A DNA stretch of 64,000 bases from Devosia sp. 66-14. Lineage in GTDB: Bacteria; Pseudomonadota; Alphaproteobacteria; Rhizobiales; Devosiaceae. A model generated the notes under the pieces. That model was given only the letters and a program-made list of their open reading frames with translations, made no database searches and was not told the DNA's origin. Location of the stretch: NCBI GenBank assembly GCA_001899085.1, contig MKVB01000002.1, positions 638,602 through 702,601 of the forward strand, read 5' to 3'. Shown here in pieces: positions 51,236 through 59,313 of the stretch (positions are counted from its first letter, which is position 1; each line of letters opens with the position of its first letter). A program made the position numbers and the translations under genes.

Positions 51236-53155
51236 ATGTCCGCCCCCGCCAAGCCCAGCCTCGATCGCTACACCCCAATCGACCACGCCAAGGTCGATTT
51301 CAGCGGCGGGTTCTGGGAGAGCTGGAGCGAGACGGTGCGCAAGGTCACCGTGCCGACGCAGCATCAGCGGCTCGACGAGGAGGGGTTCCTCGAGGTGCTC
51401 AACTTCCACCTGCCGCCGGCGCCGCTGGTTCGCCCGATCCAGCCGAGCGGGCTCTCGATGCAGCACTTCTTCGACAGCGATTTCGGCAAGTGGATCGAAG
51501 CGGCCAGCTATACGCTGAAGGCCCACCCCAACCCGGCGCTGGAAGAAAAGATCGACGCGATCGTCGAGCAGCTGGCCAAGGGGCAATTGGCGGATGGCTA
51601 TCTCAACTCGTGGTTCATCCGGCGCGAGCCGGACAAGCGCTGGACGAACCTCCGCGACCTGCACGAAATGTATTCGATGGGGCACCTGCTCGAGGGCGCG
51701 GTCGCCTATTTCGAGGCGACCGGCAAGCGCCGCTTCCTCGAGGTGATGATCCGCGCGGTCGACCACATCATCGATACCTTCGGGTCCGAGCCGGGGAAAC
51801 TGCGCGGCTACGACGCGCATGAGGAAATCGAGATCGCGCTGATCAAGCTCCATGGCGTCACCAACGATCCGCGCCATCTCGACCTCGCGAGCTTCTTCGT
51901 CAACGAGCGCGGGCAGCAGCCCGCCTATTACGACGAGGAAGCGCGGCGACGCGGCAAGGACCCCAAGGACTATATCTTCAAGGATTACTCCTACAGCCAG
52001 GCGCACATGCCGGTGCGCGAGCAGACCCAGGTGGTGGGCCATGCGGTGCGCGCCATGTATCTGTTTTCGGCGATGGCGGATGTGGCGGCGGCCACCGGCG
52101 ACCTCTCGCTGTTCGCCGCCTGCGACACGCTGTTCGACAACCTCACCGGGCGGCAGCTCTATGTCACCGGCGGGCTGGGGCCGGCGCATGCCAATGAGGG
52201 GTTCACCCGGGAATACGACCTGCCCAACGTCACCGCCTATGCCGAGACCTGCGCCGCGGTGGCGCTGGCGTTCTGGGGCCATCGCATGGCGCAGATCGAG
52301 CTCGACGGGCGCTTCACCGACCATGTCGAACTGGTGCTGTTCAACGGCGCGCTGTCGGGGATTTCGCGCGACGGCGAGCACTATTTCTACGAGAACGTGC
52401 TGGAGAGCCACGGCGACAACCGGCGCTGGAAATGGCACTACTGCCCGTGCTGCCCTACCAATATCGCGCGGCTGATCGCGTCGCTCGGCAGCTATTTCTA
52501 CACCACCAAGCCGGACGAGCTGGCGGTGCACCTCTATGGCGCCAATACCGGCGAGGCGGTGCTGGGCGAGACGGTGGTCAGGCTCAGCCAGGAAACGCGC
52601 TACCCGTGGGATGGCGATATCCGGCTCGGCATCGCTCCGGTGACGCCGAAGCGCTTCGCCCTGCGGCTCCGCGTGCCGGGCTGGTGCCGGGACGCGAAGT
52701 TCAGCGTCAACGGGGCCTTCGTGCCAGCCGAAATCCATAAGGGTTATGCAACGATCGAGCGCGAGTGGCGAGCCGGCGACGAGGTGCGGATCGGCTTCGC
52801 CATGCCGGTCGAGCGGCTCTATGCCAACCCGGAGGTGAGCGAAGATGCCGGGCGGGTGGCGCTGAAGCGCGGTCCGGTGGTCTATTGCCTCGAGGAGGTC
52901 GATAACGGTTTTGCGCCGCAGCGGCTGCGGCTGGCGCCGGGAGCAGGCATCGAGACCTCGTATGATCCGGGACTGCTGGGTGGCGCGGTGACGCTGAGCG
53001 GCAGCGCGGTGAAGGCCAGCGACGCCGGCTGGGGCGGGGCGCTTTACCGCACGGCGCCGTCGGCGCTGGAACCGGTGCGCTTCAAGGCGATCCCTTACCA
53101 CCTATGGGCCAATCGCGCGCCGGGCGGCATGCTGGTATGGCTGCTGGAAGCCTAG
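51236..53155 (+). CDS. GH127-family beta-L-arabinofuranosidase
   Basis: 639 residues. The residues that bind metal and act in Bifidobacterium HypBA1 are all present: Glu321 (ANEGF), Glu337 and Cys339 (YAETCA), and Cys405-Cys406 (CPCC). HypBA1 releases L-arabinose from beta-linked arabinofuranosides on hydroxyproline of plant extensins. An (alpha/alpha)6 barrel spans about 20-430 and beta-sandwich domains the rest. No signal peptide, so it acts on imported glycopeptides. It sits after the aminopeptidase P and before two GntR regulators. Related GH127 members on other arabinosides are the alternative. Confidence 0.88.
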   Translation: MSAPAKPSLDRYTPIDHAKVDFSGGFWESWSETVRKVTVPTQHQRLDEEGFLEVLNFHLPPAPLVRPIQPSGLSMQHFFDSDFGKWIEAASYTLKAHPNPALEEKIDAIVEQLAKGQLADGYLNSWFIRREPDKRWTNLRDLHEMYSMGHLLEGAVAYFEATGKRRFLEVMIRAVDHIIDTFGSEPGKLRGYDAHEEIEIALIKLHGVTNDPRHLDLASFFVNERGQQPAYYDEEARRRGKDPKDYIFKDYSYSQAHMPVREQTQVVGHAVRAMYLFSAMADVAAATGDLSLFAACDTLFDNLTGRQLYVTGGLGPAHANEGFTREYDLPNVTAYAETCAAVALAFWGHRMAQIELDGRFTDHVELVLFNGALSGISRDGEHYFYENVLESHGDNRRWKWHYCPCCPTNIARLIASLGSYFYTTKPDELAVHLYGANTGEAVLGETVVRLSQETRYPWDGDIRLGIAPVTPKRFALRLRVPGWCRDAKFSVNGAFVPAEIHKGYATIEREWRAGDEVRIGFAMPVERLYANPEVSEDAGRVALKRGPVVYCLEEVDNGFAPQRLRLAPGAGIETSYDPGLLGGAVTLSGSAVKASDAGWGGALYRTAPSALEPVRFKAIPYHLWANRAPGGMLVWLLEA

Positions 53156-53252
53156 GCGCGACAAAGACCGCGTAGCCGGAAGCAGCCGTTGCAATCGCCG
53201 ATGGAACCGGCTTTCTAGCGCCCGGACAGATTTTGAATGCAGGAGAATCGTC

Positions 53253-54008
53253 GTGGCTGCAGCGCGCGGGGCGACAAGGATCAAACCGGCCGCCGGCAAG
53301 GCGGCGACGCCCGCCGGCGACGAGCCGGTGCGGGTGCGCGGGCAAGGGGCGCAGACCGTCTATGAGAAGCTGCGCCAGTCGATCCTCGACCTGACGCTGG
53401 AGCCGGGCAGCCCCCTCGACGAGGTGGGGCTCTCCGAGCAGTTCGAGATGTCGCGCACGCCGATCCGCGAGGCGCTGGTGCGGCTCTCGGCCGAGGGACT
53501 GGTGACGACGCTGCCCAACCGCAGCACGATCGTCTCGTCGATCGATTTCGTCCGCCTGCCGATCTATTTCGAGGCGCTGACGCTGATGTACCGGGTGACG
53601 ACGCGCGGCGCCGCGGTGCACCGGCGCGACAGCGACATGCTGGTGATCCGCACGCTGCAGGCCGCCTATGCCGATGCCGTGGCGCAGCGCGACGCACTCA
53701 AGATGATCCAGTCGAACCGCGATTTCCACGTGGCGATCGCCACTGCCGGCGGCAACAGCTATTTCACCGGGCTGTTCACCCGGCTGCTCGACGAAGGCCG
53801 CCGCATCCTCAGGCTCTACTACCAGAGCTTCGACGACACCCTGCCGCGCCAGTATGTCGACGAGCACGAAGCAATGGTGGCGGCGGTTGCCGCGGGGGAT
53901 GCCGAGCTCGCCGACAAGCTGGCCGCCGAACACGCCGCCCAGATCGTGCGGCAGATCCAGAGCTACATCGCGCGCGATACGACGTCGCATATCAGCCTGG
54001 CGTCGTAG
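53253..54008 (+). CDS. GntR-family regulator (FCD type)
   Basis: 251 residues with GTG start after a strong AGGAGAATC site. A basic tail of about 30 residues precedes the winged helix (TVYEKLRQSILDLTLEPGSP, FEMSRTPIREALVRLSAEGL). The FCD domain has NRDFHVAIATAGGN and DEHEAMVAAVAAGD. Downstream of the arabinofuranosidase and just before a second GntR gene. Likely regulator of the glycopeptide block. Confidence 0.87.
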   Translation: MAAARGATRIKPAAGKAATPAGDEPVRVRGQGAQTVYEKLRQSILDLTLEPGSPLDEVGLSEQFEMSRTPIREALVRLSAEGLVTTLPNRSTIVSSIDFVRLPIYFEALTLMYRVTTRGAAVHRRDSDMLVIRTLQAAYADAVAQRDALKMIQSNRDFHVAIATAGGNSYFTGLFTRLLDEGRRILRLYYQSFDDTLPRQYVDEHEAMVAAVAAGDAELADKLAAEHAAQIVRQIQSYIARDTTSHISLAS

Positions 54009-54041
54009 GGGGGCGAGGCCCCTCCATTTACGGATCACCCC

Positions 54042-54055
54042 CAATCAGCTAATTG
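54042..54055. promoter_or_regulatory. Inverted repeat CAATCAGCTAATTG
   Basis: CAAT/ATTG arms within the AT-rich leader of the second GntR gene, just upstream of the GATCGTCAGCAATC element. May be a second operator half. Low confidence. Confidence 0.25.
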
Positions 54056-54068
54056 CTGGTTGATGGTT

Positions 54069-54082
54069 GATCGTCAGCAATC
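54069..54082. promoter_or_regulatory. Candidate operator GATCGTCAGCAATC
   Basis: Lies 11 bases before the ATG of the second GntR gene. It matches 13 of 14 bases of the reverse complement of the palindrome GATTGCTGACAATC at 55173-55186, upstream of the dehydratase. This suggests the regulator binds its own promoter and that of the dehydratase. Confidence 0.45.
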
Positions 54083-54093
54083 GCGAGGGGCTT

Positions 54094-54783
54094 ATGGCCA
54101 AGTTGACTAGCCTGAAGTCCGAGAAGCGGTTGCTGGATCGGCAGGCGGCCGATGGGATTCGGACCCATATCCTCGAGGGGATTCTGCCGGCCGGCGGGCG
54201 GTTGCTCGAGACGCAGCTTTCCGAGGAACTCGAGGTGAGCCGCGGCACGGTGCGGGCGGCGCTGGCGCAGCTGGCGCGCGAGGGGCTGGTGCAGCAGGTG
54301 GCGTTCACCCGCTGGCAGGTGTCCGAGACCTCGCCGCGCGATGCCTGGGAGCTCTATACGCTGCGGGCGGCGCTCGAGGGGCTGGCGGCGCGGCTAGCGG
54401 CCGAGAACGGCGTGGCGGCCGATCACAAGCGGCTCAAATCCACCGTCGCCGAGTTGACGCGGGCGGTGAAGGACAAGCGCTTCGGGGATGTGACCGATAT
54501 CGATTTCCGCCTGCACCAGGAAATCGTCGAGATCGCCAAGCACCGGCGGCTGGCCGAGCAGCATGGCTACATCATGCAGCAGGTGCGCTTCCACATGGTG
54601 CATTCGGGGTTCTTCCCCAAGGACTATGCGGCGCTGGTCGATGAGCACGCAGCGCTGATCGGCGCGGTGATCGAGCGCCAGCCCGATCTGGCCGAGGCGC
54701 TGGCCAAGAGCCACAACGAGGCCGAGGTGAAGCTGCTCGCCGCCCACACCGAAGAAAATCCGCGCGCCGAAACCGCTTCCTGA
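54094..54783 (+). CDS. GntR-family regulator (FCD type), second copy
   Basis: 229 residues from the ATG at 54094 (GAGGGG upstream). The winged helix (QAADGIRTHILEGILPAGGR, LEVSRGTVRAALAQLAREGL) precedes an FCD domain with DFRLHQEIVEIAKH and DEHAALIGAVIERQ. Only distantly like the preceding GntR protein. The shared motif at 54069 and 55173 points to control of the altronate/galactarate dehydratase gene. Confidence 0.87.
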   Translation: MAKLTSLKSEKRLLDRQAADGIRTHILEGILPAGGRLLETQLSEELEVSRGTVRAALAQLAREGLVQQVAFTRWQVSETSPRDAWELYTLRAALEGLAARLAAENGVAADHKRLKSTVAELTRAVKDKRFGDVTDIDFRLHQEIVEIAKHRRLAEQHGYIMQQVRFHMVHSGFFPKDYAALVDEHAALIGAVIERQPDLAEALAKSHNEAEVKLLAAHTEENPRAETAS

Positions 54784-54939
54784 GGGGCGGGAGCGCTTCT
54801 GTTATCGAGTTGCTTCGGCAAAGGGGGGGCTGGGCTAGGCACTGCCACCGAAGGCGGGGAGATGGAGGATATCTCGGCCTCAGCGGATGCAACTGCATCC
54901 CACTAGATCGTTTCACCAATGACCGGAACCATACTCGGT

Positions 54940-55017
54940 GTCATCCCTGCGAAAGCAGGGACCCATTTCACCGCCCGCGTCAGCTGATAATTGGGTCCCT
55001 GCTTTCGCAGGGATGAC
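54940..55017. repeat. Inverted repeat, GTCATCCCTGCGAAAGCAGG family
   Basis: Arms GTCATCCCTGCGAAAGCAGG and CCTGCTTTCGCAGGGATGAC are near-identical to 42311-42388. It takes up the middle of the 445-base gap between the GntR and dehydratase genes. The rest of the gap holds no credible gene; the 3' part carries the candidate operator and promoter. Confidence 0.85.
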
Positions 55018-55172
55018 AGCCGGTGGGTGGTCCAAGGCCGAGCTATGCCGATGCCGCTCAACCGTGAAATGCCCCAGGTTCGCGTCTTCGCGGGAATGAC
55101 GCCGGTGGTGCACTGAGCCGCGGATGGTTTCTCCAGCCGGGCAGACAAAAATCCGCCTCATCTCTTTCTGCT

Positions 55173-55186
55173 GATTGCTGACAATC
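55173..55186. promoter_or_regulatory. Candidate operator GATTG-CTGA-CAATC
   Basis: A perfect 5+5 palindrome with a 4-base centre, 43 bases upstream of the dehydratase ATG. It matches 13 of 14 bases of the element at 54069-54082 in reverse orientation. A likely GntR operator. Confidence 0.5.
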
Positions 55187-55228
55187 GACGATTTGTGTGA
55201 TTGTCTCGTCGCTCGAGGAGAGACGGTC

Positions 55229-56761
55229 ATGGCTGGTCAGGTTGCTGCCGTGTTGCAGCTGAAGCCCGGGGACGAGGTGGGGATTGCGTTGCGCGACCTC
55301 CATGCCGGCGAAGCGCTGGCGCCGTTTGCCGGCGTCGCGGCCGGCGAGATTCCGTTCGGGCACAAGGTGGCGCTGGTGGCGCTGCGGCCCGGCGATGCGG
55401 TGCATCGGTTCGGCCAGCCGATCGGGCTGGCGCGGCAGGCGATTGCCGCAGGGGCGCATGTGCACCTCCATAATCTGGGGTTCGAGACCTCGATGGCCGG
55501 CCATGCCATCGGCACCCGGCTTTCCAACGCGCCGCCGGCGGGCAGGGCGGAGATCCCGAGTTTTGACGGCATCGTGCGCGCCGATGGGCGGGTGGCGACG
55601 CGCAACTATGTGGGCGTCCTCACCTCGGTGAACTGCTCGTCGCTGGTGGCGCGGATGATCGCCGACCATTTCCGCGATCCGGCGCGGCTCGCGCCTTATC
55701 CCGGCGTCGATGGCGTCGTTGCGCTGACGCATAAATCGGGCTGTAGCGTCGCCGACGGCTCGATGTCGATGGCGATGCTGCGGCGGACGCTCGGCGGCTA
55801 TGCCCGGCACCCGAATTTCGCCGGGGTGCTGCTGGTGGGGCTGGGCTGCGAGGACAACCAGATCGACCAGCTGATCGACGAGCAGCAGCTCGAACTGGGC
55901 GACGAGCTCAACAAGCTGGTGATGCAGGAAACCGGCGGCACGCGGACCTCGATCGGCCGCGGCATCGAACTGGTCGAGGCGATGCTGGAGCGGGCGGCGC
56001 AGGCAAAGCGCGAGCCGGTGCCGGTGAGCGAGATCATCGTCGGGCTGCAATGCGGCGGCTCGGACAGTTTCTCCGGTATTTCCGCCAACCCGGCGCTGGG
56101 CGCCGCGGTCGACCGGCTGGTGGCGGCGGGCGGCACCGCCATCCTCGCCGAAACGCCGGAAATCTATGGCGCGGAGAACCTGCTGCTGGAGCGCGCGGTG
56201 ACGCGCGAGGTGGGCGAAAAGCTGCTCGGCCTCCTCGACTGGTGGGAGGATTACACCCGCAACGAGCCGCAGGGTTTCGACAACAACCCTTCGCCCGGCA
56301 ACAAGGCGGGCGGGCTCACCACCATTCTCGAAAAATCGCTCGGCGCGGTGGCCAAGGGCGGCACCACCAACCTCACCGATGTCATCGGCTACGCGCAGCC
56401 GCTGGGCACCAGGGGCCTCGTCTTCATGGACTCCCCCGGGTTCGACCCGATGTCGGCGACCGGGCAGGTGGCGAGCGGCGCCAACCTCATCGCCTTCACC
56501 ACCGGACGCGGCTCGTGTTTCGGCTGCCGGCCGTCACCCTCGATCAAGCTCGCCACCAACACCGCGATGTTCCGGCGCATGGAAGAGGACATGGACGTCA
56601 ACTGCGGCGCCATCCTCGATGACGAGGCGACCATCGACGAGATGGGCGAGCTGGTGTTCCGCGAGATGATCGCCACCGCCTCGGGCAAGCCGACCAAGAG
56701 CGAGCTGCTGGGCTATGGCGAGGACGAGTTCGCGCCCTGGCATGTCAATGCGTGGCTGTGA
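55229..56761 (+). CDS. Altronate/galactarate dehydratase (UxaA/GarD family)
   Basis: 510 residues. An N-terminal SAF-type domain (about 1-95) precedes the dehydratase region with RADGRVATRNYVGV, LTHKSGCS, GLGCEDNQ, GLQCGGSD and FTTGRGSCFGCRPSPSIKLA. Conserved Cys/His pockets suit the iron-dependent altronate, galactarate and related aldarate dehydratases. The ATG at 55229 (GAGGAGAG site) begins the real protein; 18 upstream codons are leader. It could supply the aldarate dehydratase step missing from the uronate cluster at 12.6-17.4 kb (inference). Confidence 0.85.
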   Translation: MAGQVAAVLQLKPGDEVGIALRDLHAGEALAPFAGVAAGEIPFGHKVALVALRPGDAVHRFGQPIGLARQAIAAGAHVHLHNLGFETSMAGHAIGTRLSNAPPAGRAEIPSFDGIVRADGRVATRNYVGVLTSVNCSSLVARMIADHFRDPARLAPYPGVDGVVALTHKSGCSVADGSMSMAMLRRTLGGYARHPNFAGVLLVGLGCEDNQIDQLIDEQQLELGDELNKLVMQETGGTRTSIGRGIELVEAMLERAAQAKREPVPVSEIIVGLQCGGSDSFSGISANPALGAAVDRLVAAGGTAILAETPEIYGAENLLLERAVTREVGEKLLGLLDWWEDYTRNEPQGFDNNPSPGNKAGGLTTILEKSLGAVAKGGTTNLTDVIGYAQPLGTRGLVFMDSPGFDPMSATGQVASGANLIAFTTGRGSCFGCRPSPSIKLATNTAMFRRMEEDMDVNCGAILDDEATIDEMGELVFREMIATASGKPTKSELLGYGEDEFAPWHVNAWL

Positions 56762-56825
56762 GGGGCGGGCGGATGGCTTATCGGAGCATGAGTACCGGCT
56801 CGGTCCCCGTTGCCCCCACATCCAC

Positions 56826-56930
56826 GATGTCACCCCGGCGCAGGCCGGGGCCCATCCTGAGGTGGCGAGGGAGTTGCGCCAGAGCCGCCACATCTCAGGA
56901 TGGGTCCCGGCCTTCGCCGGGATGACATCG
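56826..56930. repeat. Inverted repeat, GATGTCACCCCGGCGCAGGC family
   Basis: GATGTCACCCCGGCGCAGGC and its imperfect complement ending GGGATGACATCG at 56930 surround CCATCCTGA/TCAGGATGG inner arms. A variant of the 18424-18515 element. It fills the gap between the dehydratase and tautomerase genes, so the next operon probably has its own promoter. Confidence 0.8.
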
Positions 56931-57045
56931 CGTTTGGGGTGCCGTCTTGTGACAAACTCAACCGAGCGCGCGGCCTCAGACGGGTGGGGCGAGGGCCGAA
57001 CCCATCCAATCGTCACGCGCACCAGAACGCCGTAGGAGGACACCA

Positions 57046-57231
57046 ATGCCGATGATCAAGGTCGAGCTGCTCAAGGGACGCAGCATCGAACAGAAGCGCG
57101 AGTTCGCCGAGGTGGTGACGCGCGAGACGGCGCGCATCCTCAAGTGCCGGCCCGAGGTGGTCGATATCGTGTTCCACGATATCGAGCCGCATGACTGGGC
57201 CAATGGCGGCAAACTCAACTCCGACAAGTAG
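57046..57231 (+). CDS. 4-oxalocrotonate tautomerase-family protein
   Basis: 61 residues, the standard length for the family. The catalytic Pro would be residue 1 after Met removal (MPMIKVELLKGRS). The helix SIEQKREFAEVVTRETARIL and the second strand VVDIVFHDIEPHDWANGG fit the beta-alpha-beta tautomerase fold; the usual Arg11 position shows GRS. AGGAGG precedes the ATG. It stands three bases before HyuA, an uncommon partner, and may isomerise the substrate or product of the hydantoinase. Confidence 0.85.
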   Translation: MPMIKVELLKGRSIEQKREFAEVVTRETARILKCRPEVVDIVFHDIEPHDWANGGKLNSDK

Positions 57232-57234
57232 CCG

Positions 57235-59313
57235 ATGACCCACAGCGCCCGGCTCAGCGTCGATATCGGCGGCACCTTTACCGACCTCGTGCTGCTGCGC
57301 AGCGATGGCGCCAGTTTTTCGGCCAAGGTGAGTTCCACCCCCGAGGCGCCGGAGGATGCGCTGGTCACCGGCATGCTCGAGGTGCTGGCGGCGGCCGAGG
57401 TCGGCGCCGGGGCGCTGAGCGAGGTGCTGCACGGCACTACGGTCGGCTCCAATACGCTGCTGCAGAAGCTGGGGGCGCGCTGCGGGCTGATCACCACGCG
57501 CGGGTTTCGCGATGTGCTGGAGATCGGGCGGCTGCGCACTCCGGGCATGTTCGACCTCACCTGGGACAAGCCCGAGCCGCTGGTGGTGCGCCGCTACAGG
57601 CTGGAGGCGCGCGAGCGGGTGCGGGCCGATGGCACGGTGATGACGCCGCTCGCGCTCGAGGACGTGCTCGAGGCGGGGCGGTTCTTTGCCGCCGAGGGGA
57701 TCGAGTCGGTCGCCATCTGCTTTCTCAACTCGCACAAGAACCCGGTACACGAGCGGCAGGCGGCAACGGCTTTCGCCGCGGCCTTCCCCGATATCGCGGT
57801 GACCGCCTCGGTGGATGTGCTGCCCGAAGCGGGCGAATATGAGCGCAGCTCGACCACGGCGGTGAATGCCTATGTGCTGCCGCCGCTGCGCGGCTATCTG
57901 ACCCGGCTGGAACAGAAGCTGCGGGCCCATGGGGTGACGGCGCCGCTGCTGATCGGCAACTCCAATGGCGGGCTCTCCTCGGCCAACGTGGCGCAGCAGA
58001 AGCCGGTGTTCTTCATCTCCTCGGGGCGCTCGTCGGGCGCGGTGGGGGCGGAGCGGCTCGGGGCCGCGACGAACGAGCTCAACCTCGTCGCCTTCGACAT
58101 GGGCGGCACCACCGCCTCGGCGGCGCTGATCCATCGCGGCGTGCTGGCGCGCACGCATGAATACGAGTTCCGCGCCGGCATGTCGGTGCCATCGCGCTTC
58201 ATCAAGGCCGGCGGCTACATGATGCGGGTGCCGACGGTCGACGTGGCCGAGGTGGGGAACGGCGCCGGCTCGATCGCCGCCATCGATCCGGCGGGGCTCC
58301 TGACCGTCGGGCCGCGCTCGGCCGGGGCGGCGCCCGGGCCGGTCTGCTATGGCCGCTGCGGTACGCAGCCGACGGTCACCGATGCCAATGTGGTGCTGGG
58401 GCTGCTGCCGCCGCGCCTCGCCGGCGGCAGCCTGTCGCTCGACATCCCGGCGGCCCGCGCCGCCATCGACCGGCAACTGGCGCAGCCGCTGGGGCTCGCC
58501 ATCGAGGCCGCCGCCTATGGGATCCGCGAGATCGCCAATGCCAACATGGTGCGGGCCATCCGGGCGGTGACGGTGGAGCGCGGGCTCGACCCGCGCGAGC
58601 TGACGCTCCTCGCCTTTGGCGGTTCCGGGCCGGTGCATGCGGCGGACCTGGCGCAGACGCTCGGCATCACGAGGGTGCTGTTCCCGCCCTCGCCGGGGGT
58701 GTTCACCGCCATGGGGATGCTGGCCGGCATGGTCGAGCATCACGAGTTGCGGGCGCTCGAAGGGCGGCTCGATCGCATCGATGCGGCCGAGGTGGCGGCG
58801 CTTTCGGCCCAGATGCGGCAGGCGGCGGCGACGCAGCTGACGGAAGAGGGCTATGAGGCGGCTGCCATCACCTTTAGCTTCGAGATCGATTTGAGGCTCG
58901 ACGGCCAGGATGCGGCGCTGTCGATCCCATTCGAGCGGTTCGATGCAGCGGCGCTGCGGCCCGCCTTCATCGCTGCCTATCGCGACAGTTACGGCTATAC
59001 GCCCACCGACGCGGTCGAGGCGGTGGCGCTGCGGCTCCACGCCCATGCACGGGCCACGGCGCCGCTGGATTTCCGTGACCTCAAAGCCACCGCCCCTGAG
59101 GACGGGGGCGGCGGCGCCGGCACGCGCCAGGTGCATTTCGGTCGCCACGGCGCGGTGCTGACGCCGGTGCTCAGGCGCGAGGCGGTGAGCGGGATGATCG
59201 AGGGGCCGGTGATCATCGAGGGGCCCGATACCACCATCGTCATTCCGCCGGGGGCGCAGGTCGCGCCGAACGCCACCGGCAGCCTCGTCGCCACGCTGGA
59301 GTCGCTGAAATGA
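57235..59313 (+). CDS. hyuA: Hydantoinase/oxoprolinase subunit A (HyuA)
   Basis: 692 residues. An N-terminal phosphate-binding segment (SVDIGGTFTDLVL), HGTTVGSNTLLQK, FDMGGTTASAALI and FGGSGPVHAADLAQ are the HyuA ATPase-fold motifs. HyuA-HyuB pairs use ATP to open hydantoins, 5-oxoproline, caprolactam or similar lactams, and in acetone/acetophenone carboxylases activate other substrates. The stop overlaps hyuB by four bases. Substrate cannot be fixed from sequence. Confidence 0.92.
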   Translation: MTHSARLSVDIGGTFTDLVLLRSDGASFSAKVSSTPEAPEDALVTGMLEVLAAAEVGAGALSEVLHGTTVGSNTLLQKLGARCGLITTRGFRDVLEIGRLRTPGMFDLTWDKPEPLVVRRYRLEARERVRADGTVMTPLALEDVLEAGRFFAAEGIESVAICFLNSHKNPVHERQAATAFAAAFPDIAVTASVDVLPEAGEYERSSTTAVNAYVLPPLRGYLTRLEQKLRAHGVTAPLLIGNSNGGLSSANVAQQKPVFFISSGRSSGAVGAERLGAATNELNLVAFDMGGTTASAALIHRGVLARTHEYEFRAGMSVPSRFIKAGGYMMRVPTVDVAEVGNGAGSIAAIDPAGLLTVGPRSAGAAPGPVCYGRCGTQPTVTDANVVLGLLPPRLAGGSLSLDIPAARAAIDRQLAQPLGLAIEAAAYGIREIANANMVRAIRAVTVERGLDPRELTLLAFGGSGPVHAADLAQTLGITRVLFPPSPGVFTAMGMLAGMVEHHELRALEGRLDRIDAAEVAALSAQMRQAAATQLTEEGYEAAAITFSFEIDLRLDGQDAALSIPFERFDAAALRPAFIAAYRDSYGYTPTDAVEAVALRLHAHARATAPLDFRDLKATAPEDGGGGAGTRQVHFGRHGAVLTPVLRREAVSGMIEGPVIIEGPDTTIVIPPGAQVAPNATGSLVATLESLK

